Of a stretch of 64,000 nucleotides of DNA, positions 1 through 9,264 are shown in pieces. The DNA lies in the NCBI GenBank assembly GCA_011523655.1, contig WTGH01000027.1, positions 1 to 64,000 of the forward strand. Reading direction: 5' to 3'. The stretch comes from Rhodospirillaceae bacterium. GTDB taxonomy: Bacteria; Pseudomonadota; Alphaproteobacteria; Bin65. Every line of letters starts with the position of its first letter. The first letter of the stretch is position 1. The notes beneath the pieces are model-generated. The model was not told the DNA's origin and did not search any database. It was given only the letters and a program-made list of their open reading frames with translations. Both the position numbers and the translations under genes were made by a program.

Positions 1-2
1 AC

Positions 3-1226
<1,224 letters not shown>

Positions 1227-1234
1227 TCTCAACG

Positions 1235-1269
1235 GGAAGGTTCTCGACGGGTCGCGTCGGGAACCTTCC
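1235..1269 (+). terminator. Hairpin downstream of katG
   Basis: A nine-base perfect stem (1235-1243 with 1261-1269) encloses a second four-base stem (1245-1248 with 1256-1259), so the hairpin is nearly continuous. It begins 9 bases after the katG stop. No T-run follows, so it may be a GC-type terminator or an mRNA 3'-end stabiliser. Confidence 0.6.
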
Positions 1270-1673
1270 TCACGCGCGCGGGAACGATGATTGCTCGAAA
1301 CATCCGGCCGATTCCGGCCGGCGCCGGAGGAACCGATTGCCGCGACGCGCATCGGATGCGTGTGTGCGCCGGACCGCCGGCCGGCCCGGAGCTCCCGCCG
1401 CCGTCGCAACCTTCATCCGGTACCCTCTGCGGAATGGGGTTGACAGCGGCATCAGGAACATTATATGAACATACGCGGGTGCGGCGGATGCAGGCGGATG
1501 TAAACGCAGCGGAAAGGCCGGATGCAAAAAAAGACTGTAGATAGACCGGTCTGTCCCGTTTTCCGAATTTCCCGAAAACAGCGCAATTTCAAGGTGTTAG
1601 GCGGAATTGGAAAAATGAACGATCAAACAAAAATGTAGAAATCCCGGCCTAAAGACCGTCGGCGGCGACAAGT
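1270..1673. other. Intergenic region between katG and preA
   Basis: About 400 bases with no convincing gene. Both flanking genes end here (katG on +, preA on -). The last 130 bases are clearly more AT-rich than the surroundings and contain several short A- and T-runs. The short open frames have no ribosome-binding site and no recognisable sequence. Confidence 0.5.
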
Positions 1674-2948
1674 CTATTCGACCGCCTGAGCCCGATTGGC
1701 CGGGTTTCGCGGGTCGTCGGCCCAGACGATGTAGGGCTTGCCGTTATCGACCGGCTCCATGGTGATGCAGCCGTCGACCGGGCAGACATACATGCACAGG
1801 TTGCAGCCGACGCATTCCTCGTCGATCACCTCGTAGCGCCGTTCGCCGTCGACCCTGAGCGCCGCGATCGACTGGTGGGAGGTGTCTTCGCAGGTGACGT
1901 GGCACAGGCCGCACTTGATGCACAGGTCCTGGTCGATGCGGGCGACGATCTCGTAGTTCATGTCGAGCTCGCCCCATTCGACATAGTTGCGCACCGCGGC
2001 GCCCTGGAAGTCCGCCAGGGTGCGGTAGCCCTTCCCGTCCATCCAGTTCGACAGGCCGTCGATCATGTCCTCGACGATCTTGAAGCCGCGATGCATGGCC
2101 GCCGTGCAGACCTGGACGTTGTTGGCGCCGATGGAGAGGAATTCCGCCGCGTCGCGCCAGGTCGAAACGCCGCCGATTCCCGAGATCCCCATGCCGCGGC
2201 ATTCCGGGTCGCGCGCCAGGTCGCCGACCATGCGCAGCGCGACCGGCTTGACCGCCGGCCCGCAATAGCCGCCGTGCGTCCCCTTGCCGTTGACCAGCGG
2301 CAGCGGCGCCATCGTGTCGAGATCGACGCCGATCACCGAGGCCAGCGTGTTGATCAGCGACACCGCATCGGCGTTGCCCTTGCGCGCGGCGCGGGCCGGG
2401 TAGCGGATGTCGGTGATGTTCGGCGTGAGCTTGACGATGACCGGCATCCTTGTGTGCTTCTTGCACCAGGCCGTGACCATCTCGACATAGTCCGGCACTT
2501 GGCCGACCGCCGAGCCCATGCCGCGCTCGGACATGCCGTGGGGGCAGCCGAAATTGAGCTCGATCCCGTCGGCTCCGGTGTCCTCGACGTCGGCCAGGAT
2601 GCTCTTCCAGCTGTCCTCGTCGCACGGCACCATCAGGGAGACGACCAGCGCCCGGTCCGGCCATTCGCGCTTGATCTGCTTGACCTCGCGCAGGTTGACC
2701 TCGATCGGCCGGTCCGAAATCAGCTCGATGTTGGTGAAGCCGGCCATGCGGGAACCGTTGTATTCCACCGCGCCGTAGCGCGACGTGGTGTTGACGATCG
2801 GCTCGCCGACGGTCTTCCAGACGACACCGCCCCAGCCGGCCCTGAAGGCGCGCTGGACATTGTAGTACTTGTCCGTGGGCGGCGCCGAGGCCAGCCAGAA
2901 CGGGTTGGGCGATGTGATTCCGGCGAGGTCCGTTCTCAGGTCGGCCAT
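1674..2948 (-). CDS. preA: Dihydropyrimidine dehydrogenase subunit PreA
   Basis: PreA is the flavin/iron-sulfur subunit of NAD-dependent dihydropyrimidine dehydrogenase, which reduces uracil and thymine to dihydropyrimidines with electrons from PreT. The 424-residue protein begins with a dihydroorotate-dehydrogenase-like FMN barrel (about residues 1-310). The C-terminus carries a double ferredoxin module with two CxxCxxCxxxC clusters (CIKCGLCHVTC and CVGCNLCMYVC). The loop GMSERGMGSAVGQ has Val where, from memory, the mammalian enzyme has its catalytic Cys, so substrate preference may differ. It lies 16 bases downstream of preT with a good ribosome-binding site (aggcaagg) and is surely cotranscribed with it. 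No hydantoinase or beta-ureidopropionase gene lies nearby to complete the pathway. Confidence 0.93.
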   Translation of the reverse strand: MADLRTDLAGITSPNPFWLASAPPTDKYYNVQRAFRAGWGGVVWKTVGEPIVNTTSRYGAVEYNGSRMAGFTNIELISDRPIEVNLREVKQIKREWPDRALVVSLMVPCDEDSWKSILADVEDTGADGIELNFGCPHGMSERGMGSAVGQVPDYVEMVTAWCKKHTRMPVIVKLTPNITDIRYPARAARKGNADAVSLINTLASVIGVDLDTMAPLPLVNGKGTHGGYCGPAVKPVALRMVGDLARDPECRGMGISGIGGVSTWRDAAEFLSIGANNVQVCTAAMHRGFKIVEDMIDGLSNWMDGKGYRTLADFQGAAVRNYVEWGELDMNYEIVARIDQDLCIKCGLCHVTCEDTSHQSIAALRVDGERRYEVIDEECVGCNLCMYVCPVDGCITMEPVDNGKPYIVWADDPRNPANRAQAVE

Positions 2949-2964
2949 GGTCCTTGCCTCCCGC

Positions 2965-4311
2965 TCATCGGGTCAGGTAGCGGTGGATCGACTGCGCGGC
3001 GATCTTGCCGTCTTCCACCGCCTGCACGGTCAGATCGAGTCCGTCGATGCAGTCGCCGCCGGCGAACACGCCGGAGAGCGACGTTTCAAGGTCATCGTTC
3101 ACGACGATCCGGCCGCCGCTTATGTCGAGCGGCTCGCCCGCGCCGTCCGCCACCGGATCGGCGATCAGGATCTGGCCGATCGCAGTGAACACGCTGTCCG
3201 AAGGCAGGGTCGTCGTATCGCCGGTGCCGGCCAGCCGGCCGCTGCCGTCGAGCGTTGTGTATTCCAGTTCGATGCTGCCGACATGGCCGTTCGCGCCGTG
3301 CAGCCGCACCGGGCGGACCCAGTGCTTGATCCTGACGCCGCTGGTCTGGGCGACCTCCTGCTCGTGCCAGGTCGCGCCCATCTCCTCGGGTCCGCGGCGG
3401 TAGCAGATGGTGACGTCCTCGGCGCCCAGCCGCTTCGTCTGGACGGCGATGTCGATGGCCGTGTTGCCGCCGCCGATCACAACGACCCTGCGCCCGACGG
3501 GCAGCGCCGCCAGATCGCCGGCCTGGCGCAACTCGGCGATATAGTCGATCGCCGGCCGGACGCCCTCGAGCGCCTGTCCCTCGACCTCCAGCGCCTTCAC
3601 GCCGGCCTGGCCGGTTGCCAGGAACACGGCGTCGTAGTCCCGGCGCAGCCCGGCGAGGGAGATGTCCGCGCCGAGCGCCTTGTTGAATTCCAGCGTGATG
3701 CCGCCGACCGCGAGGATGAAATCCAGCTCGCGCTGGGCGAAATCGTCGATCACCTTGTAGGCGGCGATGCCGTATTCGTTGAGCCCACCGGCCTTGGCGC
3801 GCGCCTCGTAGACGGTGACCGCGTGGCCGAGCCGGGCGAGGCCGTGGGCGCAGCTGATGCCGGCCGGCCCGGCGCCGACGACGGCAACCCGTTTGCCGGT
3901 CGGCGCCGCGCGCTCGAAGGGCTGCTCGCCGCGCTCGAAGAACCGGTCGGTGGCGTAGCGCTGGAGCAGGCCGATATTGACCGGCTTGCCTTCCTGCGCG
4001 GTGCGTACGCAGGCCTCCTCGCACAGCTCCTCGACCGGGCAGACCCGGGCGCAGGCGCCGCCGAAAATATTGGCCCCGAGAATGTCCATCGCCGCGCCGC
4101 GGATATTGTCCGAGGCGATCTTGCGGATGAAGCTCGGGATGTCGATGCCGGTCGGGCAGGCCTCGATGCAGGGCGCGTCGTAGCAGAAGTAGCAGCGGCT
4201 CGCGTCGATCGGCGCCTGCTGCGGGGTCAGCGGCGGCTTGATGTCGCCGAAGTTGCGCGCGTATTCCGCCTGCGAAAGCCGGCCCGCCGCGATGTCAGGC
4301 TGCGCCGCCAT
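2965..4311 (-). CDS. preT: Dihydropyrimidine dehydrogenase subunit PreT
   Basis: PreT is the NADH-oxidising partner of PreA and resembles the small subunit of glutamate synthase. The 448-residue protein has an N-terminal Cys-rich helical domain that binds iron-sulfur clusters (CYFCYDAPCIEACP and CARVCPVEELCEEAC, residues about 40-105). An FAD-binding Rossmann motif (VAVVGAGPAG) lies near residue 145 and an NAD(P)H-binding Rossmann motif (VVVIGGGNTA) near residue 270. The terminal AGGDC segment is typical of this flavoprotein family. It is the first gene of the two-gene preT-preA operon. The chosen ATG follows an A/G-rich segment that could bind the ribosome. The family contains many similar oxidoreductases, but the preA neighbour makes the assignment firm. 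Confidence 0.93.
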   Translation of the reverse strand: MAAQPDIAAGRLSQAEYARNFGDIKPPLTPQQAPIDASRCYFCYDAPCIEACPTGIDIPSFIRKIASDNIRGAAMDILGANIFGGACARVCPVEELCEEACVRTAQEGKPVNIGLLQRYATDRFFERGEQPFERAAPTGKRVAVVGAGPAGISCAHGLARLGHAVTVYEARAKAGGLNEYGIAAYKVIDDFAQRELDFILAVGGITLEFNKALGADISLAGLRRDYDAVFLATGQAGVKALEVEGQALEGVRPAIDYIAELRQAGDLAALPVGRRVVVIGGGNTAIDIAVQTKRLGAEDVTICYRRGPEEMGATWHEQEVAQTSGVRIKHWVRPVRLHGANGHVGSIELEYTTLDGSGRLAGTGDTTTLPSDSVFTAIGQILIADPVADGAGEPLDISGGRIVVNDDLETSLSGVFAGGDCIDGLDLTVQAVEDGKIAAQSIHRYLTR

Positions 4312-4602
4312 CCTGCTTTCCCTGCGTCATGCTGCCCTCCAATCCTACGGCGCTGAAATGGCTCGTTTCCGCCATTTTCCAGCTGCTGCGCCCCGGCGCC
4401 CCGGCACTGCCGGTGCATCGGAAAAAAAGAATTGACCCTAATTGCGGCCCCGGAACCCGTCAAGCATTGCCGCACGGGAAGGCGCCGGCTCCGGGATCGC
4501 GGCTGCGCCGCTCCGGTCCAAATGACGGGGAGGGGCGAGGAGAGGCGCGCGTTTTCGCGCCGCCGCATACTCTGTTATTTCGAACGGACGCACGACCGAC
4601 GC

Positions 4603-4630
4603 TTGACGGCATTCGGATCATGGGGCTAAT
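4603..4630 (+). promoter_or_regulatory. Candidate sigma-70 promoter of cbtBA
   Basis: TTGACG (4603-4608) and GCTAAT (4625-4630) are spaced by 16 bases just upstream of the cobalamin riboswitch. The placement fits a transcript that begins with the riboswitch. Sequence match only. Confidence 0.4.
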
Positions 4631-4635
4631 GCTTG

Positions 4636-4818
4636 CGGGCTTGGCGCCCCGATCCGGAAGGGGAGGGGCTTAATAGGGAATCCGGTGCGATCGGCGGATC
4701 AAGTCCGGAGCTGTCCCCGCAACTGTAGACGGTTGGCCGCGCTCGGAATGCCACTGGTCGAACGGCCGGGAAGGCGAGCGCAAGACAGGCCGCTAACCGT
4801 GAGCCAGGAAACCTGCCG
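4636..4818 (+). promoter_or_regulatory. Cobalamin (B12) riboswitch
   Basis: The conserved core of the adenosylcobalamin riboswitch can be read in order: GGGAATCCGGTGCG, then AAGTCCGGAGCTGTCCCCGC followed by AACTGTA, a CCACTG element, a GGGAAGG element, and the B12 box AGCCAGGAAACCTGCC at 4802-4817. The cbtB start lies about 47 bases downstream. Ligand binding is expected to hide the cbtB ribosome-binding site (ggagaa, about 4854) or end transcription when B12 is plentiful. Its position before a cobalt transporter fits the family well. Confidence 0.95.
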
Positions 4819-4864
4819 GGCGACCGCGACTGTATCGTTGTCGGGTGCTACGACGGAGAATTGC

Positions 4865-5035
4865 ATGACTGCCCAAACCCAGAGCAGGACAGGAATTTCG
4901 GCGAAGCTCGCCGCCATCGCGCTGTCTGCCTTCATCGGCCTGGCGATCGTGACCCTGGCCGGCCATGTGCAGACGGCGGCCCTGCATGACGCTGCGCACG
5001 ATTCGCGCCACGCCATGGGCTTCCCCTGCCACTAG
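4865..5035 (+). CDS. cbtB: Cobalt transporter subunit CbtB
   Basis: CbtB is a very small one-helix membrane protein that works with CbtA in uptake of cobalt for cobalamin synthesis. The 56-residue product has a single hydrophobic segment (about residues 13-33) and the family's C-terminal histidine-rich tail (HDAAHDSRHAMGFPCH), which probably binds the metal ion. It lies directly behind the cobalamin riboswitch and two bases before cbtA. Its regulation by B12 is therefore well supported. The local need for cobalt is plausible because a corrinoid-dependent methyltransferase system is encoded 3.5 kb further on. Confidence 0.93.
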   Translation: MTAQTQSRTGISAKLAAIALSAFIGLAIVTLAGHVQTAALHDAAHDSRHAMGFPCH

Positions 5036-5037
5036 CG

Positions 5038-5736
5038 ATGTTTACCCGCATAGCGGTCAGCGCGCTGTTCGCTGGCTTTCTGGCGGGGCTGATCGCGGCC
5101 CTGCTGCAGTTGGTCTTCGTCCAGCCGGTGCTGCTCCATGCCGAGCTGTATGAGAGCGGCGCGCTGAACCATTTCGGCGACGGCGGGGAGGGCGCTGCGG
5201 CCATTCCCGGCGTCGATCTGGAGCGCGACGGCCTGAGCGTGCTGTTCACGACCCTGACCTATACCGGCTACGCCTTCCTGCTGGTGGCCGCGATGGCGCT
5301 GGCCGAAGACCGCGGCGTCCGCATCGGCGTCCGGCAGGGGCTGGTCTGGGGCGTCGCCGGATTCCTGGCGGTGCAGTTCGCCCCGGCGTTCGGCATCCCG
5401 CCGGAGCTGCCCGGGTCCGCGGCGGCGGAGATCGGTCCGCGCCAGGTCTGGTGGTTCGGCACCGTCGGTGCGACCGCGGCCGGCCTCGCGCTGATCGCGT
5501 TCGGGCGAGGCTGGGCGCTCCGGGGCGTCGCCGCCCTGCTCCTCCTGGCGCCGCACGTGATCGGCGCGCCGCATCCGGACGAACTCATCGGCCCGGCGCC
5601 GCCGGAACTGGCCGGCCTGTTCGCCGCCCGGGCGCTCGGCACCGGCCTCGCCGCCTGGAGCCTGCTCGGCCTGCTCGCCGCCTACTTCTGGCAGCGCGAG
5701 AGCCGGCGGGCCGAAGGGATGGCGCAGGCGGTGTGA
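5038..5736 (+). CDS. cbtA: Cobalt transporter subunit CbtA
   Basis: CbtA is the multi-pass membrane subunit of the CbtAB cobalt uptake system. The 232-residue protein shows about five hydrophobic segments (near residues 5-30, 75-92, 100-120, 140-165 and 195-215), and the N-terminal FAGFLAGLIAALLQ segment is typical. It begins two bases after cbtB, so the two genes are translationally close and share the riboswitch. No other cobalamin-synthesis gene is present here, so the pair acts as an isolated B12-regulated transport unit. Confidence 0.9.
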   Translation: MFTRIAVSALFAGFLAGLIAALLQLVFVQPVLLHAELYESGALNHFGDGGEGAAAIPGVDLERDGLSVLFTTLTYTGYAFLLVAAMALAEDRGVRIGVRQGLVWGVAGFLAVQFAPAFGIPPELPGSAAAEIGPRQVWWFGTVGATAAGLALIAFGRGWALRGVAALLLLAPHVIGAPHPDELIGPAPPELAGLFAARALGTGLAAWSLLGLLAAYFWQRESRRAEGMAQAV

Positions 5737-5922
5737 GGAGCGGGGGCCGGCGGCGGACTACCTGCCTTTCCGCCATTCTGCAATCGTCGCCTGCGCCATA
5801 ACGAGACGACAAAACGGGTACGACCAGTCCGGTTCGGAATGTGTGGCTATAGCGACCCTACACTTCGTCCAGCCATCGAGTCAGGCCGCTTCCATAAAGC
5901 GCAGGGGCTTTGCAGCAATCTG

Positions 5923-6924
5923 TTAGGTTTTTCCGAGCATACCGTCGTGCAGGTACTTCGGATCGAAATCTGCAACGGGCACCATAGGGTCTATAATGTC
6001 GCCCCAAATTCTCCGCCGCTCGTCCGATGACAACGCCCAGAACAGTTCCAGCGTCGTCGTGTTGCCGAAGTGTGTCCAGAGGGTCTTTTGATTAATTATC
6101 CGCGCGAGTGCGTTGCGTGCGATGTATTCCACAATCAATTCTTTCTTCACCAAGTCGAGCCGAACATCGCGGTCGAATGGCTCCAGATACCGATTCTCAT
6201 GGAGATGTTCGACATGGCTTCGGATGTCGAAAAGTGCACCCATCAGGTCGTGATGGGCCGGTCCAATGAACAATTCGCTTCGGCTTTTGAAATGTTTCTT
6301 GGTGTTTCCGACTGCGGGCAAAATTAGCCCCTCGATCGAGCGGCAGTATTGGTGAATCCGATCAAGAATATCTTCGACCGCGCGTGCTTCAACGTAGATT
6401 TGCAGCGTCCGAATGAACCGCCACATCTCGCCGGATGCCGTCACTGGTTGCATCGCGTCGAGGTTCTGTCCGAGTTGTGCCGCCAACAGGATGTCGTTGG
6501 CCTCCACTGGCGGGTAAGGCCGGAAGACCTGCGGCATGGGAACCTCTAGGTCTTTTTGCTGTCGGACATCAATCATGCCGTCACGTCGCGCGCCCGTCAG
6601 TAGGACTGGCTTGTGGGAGGGCGAGAACATTGCTGACAACAGGAGCCCGACGTAGAAATGGTAGACACGTCGTTCCAACGACTGGTTCTCACCGTCCAGA
6701 ACACCGGGCGTCGCCGAGGCGAGCTTACTTACAAGGAATAGGTTGCTGCTCGCGACCTGATCAGCACGAATGCTGCCCAGCCATTTTTGCCATTCTGATG
6801 GAATATCGAATGTGGTGTCGGTGAGAACCCATAAATTGGGCGCGACCTGCACCGGCGTTGGCGGCCCTTCGAGCTTCACCTCAAGACCGACCAATGCATA
6901 TTTCTCGCCATCAGCAATCCACAC
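5923..6924 (-). CDS. Unknown protein with HEPN-like RxxxxH motif
   Basis: I do not recognise a named family over the full 333 residues. The middle of the protein (about residues 165-250) reads like an ApeA-type HEPN helical domain: RFIRTLQIYVEARAVEDIL, then a long helix, and RSHVEHLHENRY, which contains R-x4-H, the metal-free RNase motif of HEPN proteins. The N-terminal half looks like an uncharacterised sensing or binding domain. Base composition is visibly lower in GC than in all neighbours, and the gene is alone on its strand between cbtA and a broken peroxiredoxin. Both point to horizontal transfer. A role as a toxin or defence RNase is inference; the motif could also be chance. Confidence 0.55.
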   Translation of the reverse strand: MWIADGEKYALVGLEVKLEGPPTPVQVAPNLWVLTDTTFDIPSEWQKWLGSIRADQVASSNLFLVSKLASATPGVLDGENQSLERRVYHFYVGLLLSAMFSPSHKPVLLTGARRDGMIDVRQQKDLEVPMPQVFRPYPPVEANDILLAAQLGQNLDAMQPVTASGEMWRFIRTLQIYVEARAVEDILDRIHQYCRSIEGLILPAVGNTKKHFKSRSELFIGPAHHDLMGALFDIRSHVEHLHENRYLEPFDRDVRLDLVKKELIVEYIARNALARIINQKTLWTHFGNTTTLELFWALSSDERRRIWGDIIDPMVPVADFDPKYLHDGMLGKT

Positions 6925-6991
6925 AGTTCAACATCCTTTGCACGCCATGTTGGCCCTATTATATACGCCCGCCGCAATCATCGTGGCAGCG

Positions 6992-7481
6992 CGCGAGTTT
7001 GAAATCGCTGCCGCCGACATTTTCGGCGGCCGCAGGGTCGTGCTGTTCGCCCTGCCGGGCGCCTTCACGCCGACCTGCTCCGAGACCCACCTGCCGCGCT
7101 ACGAGGAGCTGCACGACGACTTCATCGCGCTCGGTGTCGACGAGGTGATCTGCCTGAGCGTCAACGACGCCTTCGTCATGTTCCGCTGGGCGCAGCACGA
7201 GGGCGTCGAGAAGGTGACGATGCTGTCCGACGGCTCGGCCGCCTTCACCCGCCGGATGGGCATGCTGGTCTCGAAACAATCTCGGCTTCGGGATGCGCTC
7301 ATGGCGCTATTCCGCCTTCGTCGACGACAGCGAGATCGTCAAGATGTTCGTCGAGCCCGGCTTCGACGACGAGTGTCCGGCCGACCCGTTCGAGGTCTCG
7401 GACGCCGATACCATGCTGGACTGGCTGCGCGGCTATCTCGCAGACCGGGCGGACCGGGCGCCGCAGGCTCGGGCGGCTTGA
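6992..7481 (+). pseudogene. Peroxiredoxin (Prx5-like), truncated and frameshifted
   Basis: Peroxiredoxins of this type reduce peroxides through the Cys in PGAFTPTCSETHLPRY, seen near the beginning of this remnant. The sequence matches the family from about EFEIAAADIFGG onwards, but the first roughly 25 residues and a proper start are missing. Near 7275 the frame breaks: VSK is followed by a shifted frame that encodes the expected continuation ([18 protein letters not shown], then [23 protein letters not shown]). Two bases seem to be missing. The 5' truncation lies next to the acquired low-GC gene, so insertion of that gene may have broken it. A sequencing error could explain the frameshift but not the missing 5' end. 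Confidence 0.8.
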
Positions 7482-7506
7482 ACCGGGAAAACGGCTGCGG
7501 CGCCAG

Positions 7507-8319
7507 CTACACCGGCATCCTGCCGAAGTTCGGCTTGCGCTTCTCCCTGAGCGCGGCAAGGCCTTCCTGCGCCTCCGGACCGTCCCAGGCGAGGAATTCG
7601 TAGCCCAGCGAGGCGTCGAAGCTCGGGCCGTTCATGCGGTACCAGTTGTTGAGCGCCATCTTCGTATGGCTGATCGCGGTGCGGGCGCCGCCGGCGAGCC
7701 GCGTGGCGACGCGCAGCGCTTCGGCCTCCAGGGCGTCGTCCTCGACGGCCAGCGAGATCAGGCCGATCCGCTCCGCCTCCTCGCCGGTCAGCGTTTCGCA
7801 GGTCATCAGGTAATATTTCGCCTTGGCCATGCCGCACAGCAGGGGCCAGCTGATGACCGCATGATCGCCCGCCGCGACGCCGAGGGCGGTGTGGCCGTCG
7901 ATGATGCGACAGCTCTTCGTGGCGATGGTGACGTCGCAGACCATGCCGGCCGCGAGTCCTGCGCCGACGGCGACGCCGTGCATCGCGGCGATCGTCGGCC
8001 GGGAACAGGCGATGACGTTGTAGACGAGGTCGCGCGCCTCCTTCATCGCGCGCATGCGGTAGCCGTGGTCGCCGATGATCCCGTCGATCATGCCGAAGTC
8101 GCCGCCCGCCGAATAGGCCCGGCCGGCGCCGCGCAGGATGACTGCGCCGACATCCCTGTCGGCGTCGATGTCGGGCCAGACTGCGACCAGTTCCTCGTGC
8201 ATCTTCGCATCGACGGAATTCATCGGGTTGTCCGGATTGTGCATCGTGACCCGCAGCACGCCATCGGCCGGCCGGTCGAATATCAGGCGTTCGTAGGCGT
8301 CGTAGCGGTTTCCGGGCAT
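7507..8319 (-). CDS. Enoyl-CoA hydratase/isomerase family protein
   Basis: This 270-residue protein belongs to the crotonase superfamily, whose members bind acyl-CoA thioesters in an oxyanion hole and catalyse hydration, isomerisation or hydrolysis. The oxyanion-hole elements are visible as RAYSAGGDFGM (about residue 75) and HGVAVGAGLAAGM (about residue 120). The usual second catalytic glutamate region reads DGHTALGVAAGDH, so the exact reaction cannot be told. The start at 8319 was chosen because GGGAAG lies six bases upstream; an upstream in-frame ATG lacks one. It is divergent from the corrinoid protein gene and may share a control region with it, but no functional link to methyl transfer is evident. 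Confidence 0.88.
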   Translation of the reverse strand: MPGNRYDAYERLIFDRPADGVLRVTMHNPDNPMNSVDAKMHEELVAVWPDIDADRDVGAVILRGAGRAYSAGGDFGMIDGIIGDHGYRMRAMKEARDLVYNVIACSRPTIAAMHGVAVGAGLAAGMVCDVTIATKSCRIIDGHTALGVAAGDHAVISWPLLCGMAKAKYYLMTCETLTGEEAERIGLISLAVEDDALEAEALRVATRLAGGARTAISHTKMALNNWYRMNGPSFDASLGYEFLAWDGPEAQEGLAALREKRKPNFGRMPV

Positions 8320-8379
8320 GGTTTCTTCCCTTTCGGCGAATTTCGGATTCTCCGGCTGTAGCACTCCGGCGCCCGTACG

Positions 8380-8400
8380 GCGTCAGCGACAGGCTGACGC
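8380..8400. promoter_or_regulatory. Perfect dyad between the hydratase and corrinoid genes
   Basis: GCGTCAGC (8380-8387) and GCTGACGC (8393-8400) form a perfect inverted repeat with a five-base spacer, in the divergent control region. The position and symmetry suggest an operator for a dimeric regulator; the regulator is unknown. Confidence 0.4.
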
Positions 8401-8550
8401 ACGAAATTGTCATCGCAGCGCCGCCGATTTTGCGTGACGAGGCAGGCGGTTATGTGCATGTTCCCGCGCCGCCGCATTCCATGCATATTGCGGCCGTCGG
8501 CGCGGGTTTGTTGTCCAGCGCCGCCGCGCGCTCCGAGGGATGGTGCCGTC

Positions 8551-9261
8551 ATGTCCGACGACGACGATCTCGTTCTCAGCGAACTGAACGACGAGGAACT
8601 GGTCGAGCAGATGCACGACGACCTCTACGACGGTCTCAAGGAAGAGATCGAAGAGGGCGTCAACATCCTGCTCGAGCGAAAATGGCAGCCCTATTCGATC
8701 CTGACCGAAGCGCTGGTCGAAGGCATGCGCATCGTCGGGATCGATTTCCGCGACGGCATCCTGTTCGTGCCTGAAGTGCTGCAATCGGCCAACGCGATGA
8801 AAGCCGGCATGTTCATTCTCCGGCCGCTGCTCGCCGAGACCGGCGCGCCGCGGGTCGGCAAGATGGTGATCGGCACCGTCAAGGGCGACATCCACGACAT
8901 CGGCAAGAACCTCGTGTCGATGATGATGGAGGGCGCCGGCTTCGAGGTGGTCGATATCGGCATCGACAATCCGGTCGAAAATTATCTCGCGGCCATCGAG
9001 GAGCACGAGCCCGATATTCTCGGCATGTCGGCGCTGCTGACGACGACGATGCCCTATATGAAGGTCGTGATCGAAACCTTGAAAGAGAAGGGTATTCGCG
9101 ACGACTATACCGTTCTGGTCGGCGGCGCCCCGCTGAACGAGGAATTTGCGCAGGCGGTGGGCGCCGACGCCTATTGCCCCGATGCCGCGGTCGCCGTGGA
9201 AATCGCCAAGGATTTCATGAAGCGCAGGCACAACCTGCTCGGCGGCGCGACGATCAACTGA
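8551..9261 (+). CDS. mtgC: Corrinoid (B12-binding) methyl carrier protein
   Basis: This 236-residue protein carries the methyl group on a cobalamin cofactor between a substrate-specific methyltransferase and the methyl-THF methyltransferase. An N-terminal helical cap domain (about residues 1-95) precedes a B12-binding Rossmann domain with the signature GDIHDIGKNLV, whose His is the lower cobalt ligand, followed by GMSALLTTTMPYM and VLVGGAPLN. The N-terminus is strikingly acidic (MSDDDDLVLSELNDEELVEQ). I chose the ATG at 8551 because GAGGGA lies upstream and family proteins start here; the frame is open further upstream. It heads a tight set of five genes. The symbol follows the glycine betaine system by analogy. 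Confidence 0.93.
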   Translation: MSDDDDLVLSELNDEELVEQMHDDLYDGLKEEIEEGVNILLERKWQPYSILTEALVEGMRIVGIDFRDGILFVPEVLQSANAMKAGMFILRPLLAETGAPRVGKMVIGTVKGDIHDIGKNLVSMMMEGAGFEVVDIGIDNPVENYLAAIEEHEPDILGMSALLTTTMPYMKVVIETLKEKGIRDDYTVLVGGAPLNEEFAQAVGADAYCPDAAVAVEIAKDFMKRRHNLLGGATIN

Positions 9262-9264
9262 CCC

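Noticed and set aside
1875..3188. 437-codon frame opposite preA/preT
   Set aside because: Composition (Arg, Asp, Val, Ala-rich) is typical of the mirror frame of GC-rich genes, and the real genes on the minus strand are certain.
4329..4673. Short frame overlapping the riboswitch promoter region
   Set aside because: No recognisable protein; the sequence is explained by the preT upstream region and the cbtBA promoter.
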